From positions 43,785,920-43,849,919 of the forward strand of contig OY282606.1 of assembly GCA_958298945.1 (NCBI GenBank): a stretch of DNA of 64,000 nucleotides. The letters run 5' to 3'. Below the pieces are notes generated by a model that did no database searches, was not told the origin of the DNA, and saw only the letters and a list, made by a program, of their open reading frames with translations. This DNA comes from Atherix ibis. Its lineage: Eukaryota > Arthropoda > Insecta > Diptera > Athericidae. Shown piece after piece: positions 55,801-64,000 of this stretch. Position numbers and translations under genes: made by a program. Position 1 is the stretch's first letter. Each line of letters starts with the position of its first letter.

Positions 55801-56915
55801 CACCAGGTTAAATTGGAAGATAAAATCTTTTAAAATAGTTCAAAAATTATTTGAAAATTCTTTATCATATTCACGCATACACCTTTTTTTTTAACTGAAA
55901 CATTCATAATAATAGATTATAAAAAGTAGTACTAAAAAAAGATAAAATAAAAAATTTGAATATGTATTTATAATAGAAAATATCATTTTCTCTCATGCAA
56001 AGTACAAACTTTTAGATGTGAACAAATCCAATTAGAGATAAACAAGAAAATTTTAAGAATAACAAAACTTAAACATGCGGATTATCCTTTTTATCCAAAC
56101 AAAAGTCTTTTATCAACAATACGCTATGTTAGTTGTTCCTTAAGGAGCAGTACAATATACGTATCATAAAGTATTGTTCGTAAAATTGCCCTTTCCATTT
56201 CTGCTCTTCCGAAACTATGTATATTGTACCCATAAAATTAGTATTGAAGCGGATTGTTGTAGATGGAACCGCCAAATGCTAGGAAGAAAACTTCGAAAAG
56301 AAAATTATGCTCATAAACATAGATGCCTTAAGCGAAACATAAGTGAGTAAAAATTAACTAGTAAATTTTTACCCTACCATTATGGAATATTTTCCAACTC
56401 TCACTATTTAAGCTATGATTCTGTTTTTCCATTCAAATATTTTGTATATTATCATAATTTTCAAAATAAACATTGTATCCTTCAAAAAGTATGAGAAATA
56501 AAAACAGTAAAGAAGTAGAAAAATGAAACAAAACTTTAAGTATATATAAATTCTAGAATACATTTTATAAAAATCCCTAAGGGTGGTCGAGGTAGTTATT
56601 CAATTAAAAATATTATCTTTCAACAATAATAGTGTCTTAAATATTTAATAAAAAGTATTTGACCGCTTTTGTGCAAAATACCCTAAAGTTCAGTCTTATT
56701 ATATTTAATTCAAATAACCATATAAATTCATTTATAAATAAAATTATAATAAATATTTGTAGTAAAATTTTACTAAATTAGTATCTATTGTGTTATTGAA
56801 AACAATAGAAGAGAAGTTAAGTTAAGAGTTAATGGTTTACTTGCTTAGAACAATGGTTAGTTATATACTGTATTTAGTGCGCACACGAGCAGAAAACTAA
56901 AAATAAATAAAAGAA
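55801..56915. other. A+T-rich intergenic DNA
   Basis: No coding motif or repeat recognised in this 1.1-kb interval. Confidence 0.5.
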
Positions 56916-57084
56916 CCCTTGTTCAAGAACTATACCCCACTTCGTGCTCAAGAAATACCCATTAATGACTTAAGCGTCACTGATCTCGGGATTTATTAAA
57001 ATAATGAGTCTTAACATAAACACACGCTAGGAGGAGAAACTTCGATGTATGTTTACTCTCCATAACCCCTCATGTTAATAAGTA
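56916..57084 (+). repeat. jockey/CR1-group LINE 3' segment, copy A
   Basis: Nearly the same as 60902-61069 (cccttgttcaagaactatac to catgttaataagta), with only about five differences. At the second site it follows the RT C-terminus, so it is the LINE's C-terminal tail and 3' UTR. Here it lies upstream of the RT fragment, in scrambled order. Confidence 0.85.
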
Positions 57085-57169
57085 TAAATAAAATCAAATA
57101 TTTTTAGTTAAATAAAATTATAAAATTTCGTAAAGAAATGTATCCAATTTACTGTATACAATATGCTTT

Positions 57170-57830
57170 CAGCGGATGAAAAGCTCAAAATATATCATCG
57201 ACGACAGAACACAAAATGTAATCCATCGTCTCAACGTCAGTAGGGAAGAAAGAAAGTTTTTCCAAAGTACATTTATGCAATCCTGTACTGAAACTAATAT
57301 GGACTTACGAAATAGAACTCTGGGGCTCTACCAAGCTTTTTTAATTTCCGTCGAATCCCAATCCCTTCAATCAAATATACTACGTAAAATTGTCGATGTT
57401 CCCTTTTATGTCCGATGAAAATGTTATCCATCGGCTCAACGTCAGCAGGAAGGAAAGAAATTGAACAGTTTCGAGATGGTAGCGAAACTGGAATCTTTCG
57501 ATTAACGAAATATTGATATAAGAGTTCATTTGTGCCCTAGTCATGTGGAACGGAAGAGGCCACTATATGGCCTAATTTATGGCAGCGTATGGGTGGTTTA
57601 GAGCATACCGAGAGCACTTCAAGATGGAGAAAGGAAGGAAATAGGGATAATAATCCGCAAACAGCTGTCCCACAACTGCATCGTTACACAATTGATAATA
57701 ACGCAGGCATTCTAGAGTGGGGTAGCTAAAGAAATAATGACAAAAGACCAGCCTGCAGCCTAAATAGAATAATAGACTTGATATCAATCTACTCCCAATG
57801 AAGTGATACCTGACGGTGGTTCCATAGGTA
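57170..57830 (+). pseudogene. R1-clade LINE 3' fragment split by a jockey-type RT fragment
   Basis: The piece 57180-57260 (KLKIYHRRQNTKC and a following gaagaaagaaag) resembles the KESRIYHR region of the relic at 12.9 kb. Positions 57270-57417 are a jockey-type fragment (LKLIWTYEIELWGST, ILRKIVDVPFYVR), near-identical to 60690-60840. The R1-like DNA resumes at 57418 after a repeated phrase. The end, about 57560-57825, has gaagaggccac and cctgcagcctaaata, and atgaagtgatacctga, matching the end of the 13.2-kb relic. No usable reading frame. Confidence 0.6.
57211..57461. repeat. duplicated about 44-bp phrase flanking an inserted LINE fragment
   Basis: The left copy 57211-57254 (aaaatgtaatccatcgtctc...) and the right copy 57418-57461 (aaaatgttatccatcggctc...) agree apart from about six bases and bracket the jockey-type fragment. 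It looks like an unusually long, aged target-site duplication or a segmental repeat. Confidence 0.6.
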
Positions 57831-57837
57831 GTCACAT

Positions 57838-59350
57838 TTGATAAAGCGTGGTTTGACTCAAACTGCAAAAAGGCAATCAGGGGAAAAGAATTGACTTTTC
57901 GATTTTATAGGGTCAACCCTTCTGAAGAAAACCGAATGATGTTTAAACGCAGCATTGAATTCCCTCACGATCAAAAGATAAGTTAAAAAATAGTTGTGCC
58001 GCAGTGGTTCTTGCCAAAGGAATCAAAAATTCCGCCAGCTCATCCATCCCAACGCTAATCATAATGAAACTACAATTATCAGCTAAATAGACAAGGCCAA
58101 TTTGTTCGCGGATTACTTTTCCGCATCTTCATCTGTTCCAGATTGTGTATTATTTTCGCCTGTATTGGAGCGCGTTGAATTTTCTATGGAGCAATTGCAT
58201 GTTCGCACTTATATACACAAATCTACTGGTTCAGATGGTATATCCTCCATAGTTCTGAAGAGGTATTCTTTTAAACTGGCAAAACCATTACGTAAGCTTT
58301 TTCACCTATCCTTTTCTTCTGGAATTTATCCGCAAAGATAGAAAACAGCATTCGTTCCACCAATTCAGAAAAAAAGGGAAGTCCTCTTCCCCCTCTAATT
58401 ACCGATCTATAGCACTAACATCCCTTCTTTCTAAGGTCATGGAAACACTGATAAACTACCAGCTAGTGAAATATCTTAAATCAAGGAAACTCCTTATTGA
58501 TCGTCGATATGGTTTCCGAAGCAATAGATCCACTGGTAATTTGATGGCATATCTAGCTGAAAAGTGGAATCACGCTCTCCATTTCTCTGGAGAGGATAGG
58601 ATATTGCACTCAATATTTCAAAGTCATTTGATAGAGTTTGGGATAAGGGTCTTTTGTCGAAAATGCGTGTATATGGTATCGACGATTGCCTCCTCGAATG
58701 GATTGGCAACTACTTTTCGAACCGTTCAATGCAAGTTGTTTTGGATGGCTTCAAGTCTGCAGTGCATCAACTACATGCTGGTGTTCCCCTGGGTTCAGTT
58801 CTATCTCCGACACCCTTTCTACTGTTTCGCTGATGACAGTACTCTACGTTCTTAATACTCGTTTCCTGATTCACGTTATTGCTCTTCGGCCACAGAGATG
58901 GAACGACAACGAATGTTAAATTCATTAAATTCTGATATAGACAATATATTACTATTGGGCTCGAAGGACAGATTGGAATTTAATACGAAAGAGCTTAGCT
59001 GTCTCCTGTTTCTAAAGTGAAACCGAAATCTCCATCCATTATCCATGCATGGCGCTTGCATAACTGAAACGGAAAAACTTTCCATTATTGGTATGTGTGT
59101 TAATGGCAACCTCCGCTGGAATGACCACAAATTTAATATTACCAATATAACTGCAACATTTTTAGGTTTCCTTAAGCGATGCAAGAAATTTTTCACTCCA
59201 TCTGATCCAGGCAATATCTACTACGTAAATATTCGGCCCAAGCTAGAATTAAGCTCCAATGTATAGGCAGGCGCTTCTAAAAATCCCATTGCACTTAATA
59301 GATAGAATACAAACTTAACGAAAAAATTAATAGGAGACGAAAATATTCTG
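57838..59350 (+). pseudogene. jockey/CR1-group LINE reverse transcriptase, frameshifted
   Basis: Readable pieces: KAWFDSNCKKAIRGKELTFR (57845-57905), NLFADYFSASSS (58098-58135), STGSDGISSIVLKRYSFKLA (58215-58280), FHLSFSSGIYPQR, KTAFVPPI, NYRSIALTSLLSKVMETLIN (58398-58458), LIDRRYGFRSNRSTGNLMAY (58493-58552), AGVPLGSVLSPT with damage (about 58777-58812), YCFADDSTL (FADD at 58826-58837), LNSLNSDIDNILLLGSKDRL (about 58915-58975), LSIIGMCVNGNLRWNDH (59078-59130), LIDRIQT and KLIGDENI (about 59295-59345). At least four frame changes. The first RT Asp motif (expected DxSKAFDRVWH) is partly ruined near 58620-58650. No target-site duplication found. Confidence 0.82.
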
Positions 59351-59729
59351 TCTTTCCATATTTCATCATATTTTTCTATAAATAGTATTCCAGTGAATTG
59401 GTAAATTGCATTCCACCCATATAATTATGCATTTAATAATTACCTTGAAAAAATATTTCCTCCACATGAAGGCATACTAGACAAAACTCATGGTACTAGC
59501 ATCAAGAGAGATCTAACCATTCCTTTACCCATGAGTCTTCCCTCAAAGACAATCACTCCTTCCACAGTTTCCGACTCAATCAAACTCGTTTCTAAAAACA
59601 AAGCTCCCGGGTATGATCTGATTGCCTCCAATATACTCCAATAGCTCACTAAAAAAAACAGTAGTCTTTCATGCTATATTATATAACACCATCCTTCGAA
59701 TAATTATTTCGCTCGACAATTTTTACATT

Positions 59730-60170
59730 AACATCGGAGCTACTGCCGTATAAGATACTAGTCTGTTTAAGAGGACGATCATTATAAGAATATTTATCCA
59801 CCCTAGATGATTATGGGTGATTGCAGAGCCTATTTTACGACGAGATCCTAGAGTGTTACCGTGGCCGCCCGGTTATGGATAAAATTCAGCTCAATAGTCT
59901 GTAGAGAGCTAACCACTTAATCTGTTTGGATGAGGAAGATCCTGCCCGGAAAGTCTACATTGGTTTCATTTATGATACCAGAAGAAGAGGTCTGCCATTG
60001 GGGGAGCGATGGTTTAGCCAGGATGAACAGGAAGAATACGGTATGAAGCCGAGACGTCTGGAGTTCTTTGATTCAGCAGGCTTAGACCAAACTGATGATA
60101 ATTCTTCGAACAATACTTTTCCCAATCCTCTGGAAATTTTTAATTATAAAAATGATCCCTTAGTATAATT
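59730..60170 (+). pseudogene. RTE-like LINE C-terminal fragment inserted in the jockey-type LINE
   Basis: Frames combined: YDEILECYRGRPVMDKIQLN (about 59845-59895), SLQRANHLICL with a stop in place of Q (about 59897-59930), DEEDPARKVYIGFIYDTRRR (59929-59988), GLPLGERWFSQDEQEEYG. This follows the pattern K-L-RL-WAGH-RM-EDPARK-..-RRRGRP-RW at the C-terminus of RTE-like LINEs, like the minus-strand copy at 1.2-1.5 kb. The 80-codon open stretch 59926-60168 (ending DPLV) is therefore LINE tail rather than a host gene. The last about 25 codons (NSSNNTFPNPLEIF) are unmatched and could be a shifted frame. Confidence 0.6.
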
Positions 60171-60901
60171 AACCAATAAACTACCCCACCTAATGGATAC
60201 CAATAAAATTCCTTTCCATTCTGTGAAAAATCTTTGACTAAATATTCCACCTCTGCTTTCATCACTTACTTGAAACCTCAAATTTAATCATCAATTCGGT
60301 TTCTGCTGCAAATACTTCACTACCCAGCAGTATCATCGAGTTATCGATTTCATAACATCCTCTTTAGAAAGAAAAGAGTATTGTCCCGGTATATTTTTAG
60401 ACATAAGTCAAGTTTTGATAGAGTTTGATATCGGGGCTTACTATGGAAACTCAAGAGCTTCCTTCCTTCCACTTATTACCTAGTACTATGATCATTCCTT
60501 TCAAATAGGCACTATATCCAATTAAATTAATTTAATAAGCACTCCAATATCTTTCCAATGTTTCCTGTTGTTACACAAGGAAGTATACTTGGTCCCGTCC
60601 TCTACCGCATTTATACATCCTACCACATTTACACATTCGATATTTCTGTCCTAACACCTTTTTTGGTAGATATGCTAAAGCACTTTTATACATTTCGGTA
60701 CTGAAACCAATATGGACTTACGAAATAGAACTCTGGGCTCTAACAAGCTTTTTTAATTTTCATCGAATCCAATCTTTTTACTCAAATATATACTACATAA
60801 AATTGTCGATGATCCCTTTTATGTCCGTACTAGAGTTTTTCATTGTGTTATCAAAGTCCGTTTTCGTTTAGTTACATTCTCGTCTTTCCAATCATACTAG
60901 T

Positions 60902-61069
60902 CCCTTGTTCAAGAACTATACCCCACTTCCTGCTCAAGAAATACCCATTAATGACTTAAGCGTCACTGGTCTCGTGATTTATTAAAATAATGAGTCTTAA
61001 CATAAACACACGCTAGGAGGAGAAACTCGATGTATGTTTACTCTCCATAACCCCTCATGTTAATAAGTA
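60902..61069 (+). repeat. jockey/CR1-group LINE 3' segment, copy B
   Basis: Direct partner of 56916-57084, in the expected position after the RT C-terminus. It starts cccttgttcaagaactatac and ends catgttaataagta. Confidence 0.85.
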
Positions 61070-64000
61070 CTATTATACAAATCTGCTTGTTGGTATATTA
61101 TAGGTCTAGATACTTGCAAAATTTTAAAATAATAATAAATTCTAACCAAAATGGCATATGAGCGAATTTTCATTTTTTTTTAAATTTACCACTGGTAAAT
61201 TAATTATAAACTTTTTCAAGTTTCTTTTTCCAATAATACTCGTAATTTTCAATATGAATTAGTAATTTTTCAATAAAAATACATTATCAAAATTATTATT
61301 TTTAGGCTATTTATTAAGATAAAACGTCCACAATATCCAAAAATTTCATAATTAGATTTCTTGAGCTCAAAAAATTTTAAGATATTCAAAACTTACTTAG
61401 AATTTTTATTTATTTATAATATTCTATTGTTATTAGTTTTGTAAAAAATTGCTCCTTACCTTATTATTATAACATTTACAAATTTAATTTTATTTAGCTT
61501 GAGGTACAACAATATTTTTAGGAATTTTCCAACAAAGTTTCAACAAAAATTTGTCACAATTTTTATTTAAAAAAAAATAGAAAATTATTGAAAAATCCCC
61601 AAAAGCAAATCCAAAAAAATTCATAATCAACAATTTTAAATAGAATAACTTTATTCCAAATGACAAGTACACGGTCGTATAACGGATGTACGCGTATAAA
61701 CTCCTTAAGGTAAAATTTTGTATTTAATTCAAGGAATTGTAAAAGAAACATATTTATTAGGATGGATACCCTCTGTGGAGCATCGATGTATTGTCCCGCA
61801 GGAAATGTAGAAATTAAAATATTGCAAAGTTCAACAATGAAAACCGAAAAAAGACTTCATGCCATTCTCAAAAATTATTCTGATTCAATTAGAGAAGAGA
61901 AAATGATTTTGTTCCACCCCCAAATTTCATCCCTTGAACTTTCCCATCTTCAGCACACGTTCTGAAATTGCACAGAGAACCAAACCGGAACAATCTCCTG
62001 TAAAAAATAACAGAAACAAAGAAAAAATCCGAGTTAAAAGAATCTCCTGATGTTAAACTATATGCATACATACATATAATTGTACATATCTGAAGAGACT
62101 CCTAGATACCCTTAGCTTGGTATTTTTTAAGATCCTTTTTCGTAGAGCTAATAAATATACACGCGCACCGCGAAATTCGTCATATAGTATATTTTGCACA
62201 CATACAAATTTTTCATAAAAATAACCGCAGGCTAACGTTTAATTTGGAACGCAAACAACTGGACTAAAATCTCAAAAAATTAAAATTCATATTGAATTTA
62301 TATTGTATGTATATTGTAGGAATACATATACACACATTTTCGGTAGTCCTTCTTCGCTGCTTCACGTGTATTTTTTTATTATGTTTTTTCAGGGGCATCC
62401 CTTAAGGTATTTAGTTCGAAATCATTTTTTTGTTAACAGAGCTGGGAGGAAAATTGTATAACATTGATTTCTGTATACAAATTTTCGTTGTTGTTTTATT
62501 ACCAGTTAATTGAAAATTCACCTTGATGTCATCTAGTTTTTGTTACACGTAAAAAAAATATTTAACCACCCTTATTCTACAATATGATTCGACTACAGAA
62601 TAGTAGGATTGTTGTAATAATGATGTTAAGGTTATTGTAGCATTTTTGTTATCAAAATAATATTATAACATTATTTGTCCTTTTCCACTTGTACTTGTAC
62701 GAATTCAATTATTTTTATAATTTGAATATTCAACAAAATGTACATTTCTATTGAAAAATAACATACGAATTTGATTAAACAATAATAAAGTTTAATATAA
62801 TCGTTAAAGTATGGAAAAATTCGTAAATTTATTTTGTTCGAATTATTTAACTGTTTTTATAGCAATTTAAAAAAGAAAAATTAGATATCTTACTATATAT
62901 AAAGAAAAAACATTTAAAATGTTTAATATATAATTAAAATTTTAAGAAAAACTAGATAAAAAAGCGTATAAAACATACGTGTTAATATATGCACATCCTC
63001 AAGATATAAAAACAGACACAATTTCTTCCATATACCATATGTAAGTGAAAGGCCACTCCAAAAAGGGTCTTTTAAATATTATATGTTATTTTTAATTGTT
63101 GTCTTATCAAATTTGTAAACATCAATGGATATTTACTTATAGTACTCTAAATATCCATAGGTCCTTATAATTTTTTAATTATGAATAACGCGTAATTCAT
63201 CAGCAATATTGGTATTATAGTTGTCGAACAAATGTCATGTTATTATGCATTATAATCCCTTTTTCTATCTGCTTATTGCTGATTGTTGATTTACTGATAA
63301 ATAATTGATGAATTAGTCACTTAAAAAATATCTTGGAATCTACTACGATAATTTGAACTTTTCTATAACAATAATCACAATTCAAAAGAAAACAAATTAA
63401 AATATTCTCTAATTGCTCGGCCAGTTTGGACTAATAGTTCTTCGAAAAATTTAACTTTTGCGTTTTTAATTATTTCTTTAATTTTTACTATTTTCAGATT
63501 ATAAAGAATTATTTTATACTCAAAAACAAATATTAATAAAATTTGTATGGCATCTTTACATGCCAGATGGTAAAAAAAATTGTCATTTATTGTTATCAGC
63601 TACATCTTTACATTAGCCAACGACTTATCATATTAACCTCGTATTTATAATATCTACTTACTCAGTCTATGAATGTGTCAAATTGTTATATTTTATAGTG
63701 TTTCCCCACAATCTATTATTACAACGTAAAGAAAATATTGTCCGAATTTTAATGCTACAACAACTCCCAGTCCACACATGATTTGGAGATTAATTATCTG
63801 TTTTATGGACCGAGCTTCAGTATTTCGGTAGCTACAACCAAATGTTCATACAGCTTTTTGCAATTGAGAAGCTGTGGAGGCGGCAGTATGAAGTGTCAAC
63901 GATCATCCATCTTAGCGATCTGCTTCTCATTTGGGCATATCCAGTACACATATATCGCTAGGGCAGATTTTTGAAACTCGATCCAAAGATGTTTCCTTAC
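61070..64000. other. A+T-rich intergenic DNA to the window end
   Basis: No recognisable gene or mobile element. The short frames at 61490-61751 (minus), 61762-61965 and 63783-63974 (plus) have no motif or relative in the window. Positions 63775-63990 are less A+T-rich and could be the edge of something continuing beyond the window. Confidence 0.5.

Larger units (their letters stand above)
59351..61069 (+). pseudogene. second jockey/CR1-group LINE, broken by a foreign LINE fragment
   Basis: N-terminal RT part: YLEKIFPPHEGILDKTHGTS (59440-59505), LPSKTITPSTVSDSIKLVSK (59540-59600), NKAPGYDLIASNILQ (59600-59645). The sequence is then interrupted at about 59730-60170. It resumes with NLIINHQFGFC and TTQQYHRVIDFITSSLE (about 60290-60370), CPGIFLDIS (first RT Asp, about 60383-60410), then decayed parts (FLPLIT*YYDHSF, about 60465-60500), VYLVPS (about 60585). 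The FADD region appears deleted before LKPIWTYEIELW (about 60700-60735). The C-terminal tail and 3' segment (60902-61069) match copy A at 56916-57084. Confidence 0.75.

Overview
The window is a stretch of insect nuclear DNA. It is strongly A+T-rich, with no operon-like gene packing, and is full of relics of transposon families typical of insects: mariner of several subfamilies, R1-clade, RTE-clade and jockey/CR1-group LINEs, a Gypsy-type LTR element and DDE transposons ending in an 'acagggtgt'-type repeat. Frequent tatatgtatg/tacgagta-style low-complexity strings would suit a fly (Diptera), but that is only an impression. I found no host protein-coding gene, tRNA or rRNA that I can defend. Nearly every stretch of higher G+C content that I could interpret is a transposable element.

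Layout. 0-2.7 kb: mariner tail, a possible DDE-transposon end, an internally deleted LINE (minus strand) and a long imperfect hairpin. 2.7-7 kb: A+T-rich, empty. 7-8.4 kb: a mariner N-terminal relic, then a 5'-truncated R1 LINE with two stem-loops in its 3' UTR. 9.4-9.8 kb: diverged tandem repeat of about 146 bp. 12.2-13.2 kb: R1-clade relic with a 213-bp internal duplication. 14.5-19.2 kb: two mauritiana-subfamily mariners, each missing the opposite end. 21-24 kb: two further broken mariners. 25.9-27.8 kb: DDE relic followed directly by an irritans-type mariner. 30-31.2 kb: DDE relic and a tandem array made of LINE C-terminal sequence. 36.2-37.5 kb: an irritans-type mariner with an uninterrupted 349-codon transposase and all three catalytic aspartates, the only plausibly functional gene here. 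39.5-41.7 kb: DDE element with a third irritans mariner nested inside. 44.6-51.8 kb: a dense nest holding a jockey/CR1-group LINE that contains both a mariner (TA duplication) and a 425-bp SINE-like element (13-bp duplication), a Gypsy 3' end, and an RTE-like LINE with an 11-bp duplication whose 3' end is shared with the SINE-like element. 53.6-55.8 kb: RTE-clade LINE whose reverse transcriptase is open apart from one stop codon. 56.9-61.1 kb: mosaic of R1-like and jockey/CR1-group fragments. 61-64 kb: A+T-rich, empty.

How the parts work together. The 36.2-kb mariner and the broken copies at 26.5 and 40.3 kb share nearly the same terminal inverted repeats, so one intact transposase could in principle act on the other two. 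The RTE-like LINE at 49.7 kb and the SINE-like element at 48.1 kb share their 3' sequence, which fits a LINE supplying the machinery for a non-autonomous partner. The nesting gives a relative order: jockey/CR1-group LINE first, then the mariner and the SINE-like element. All names come from motif recognition by eye; no database search was run.
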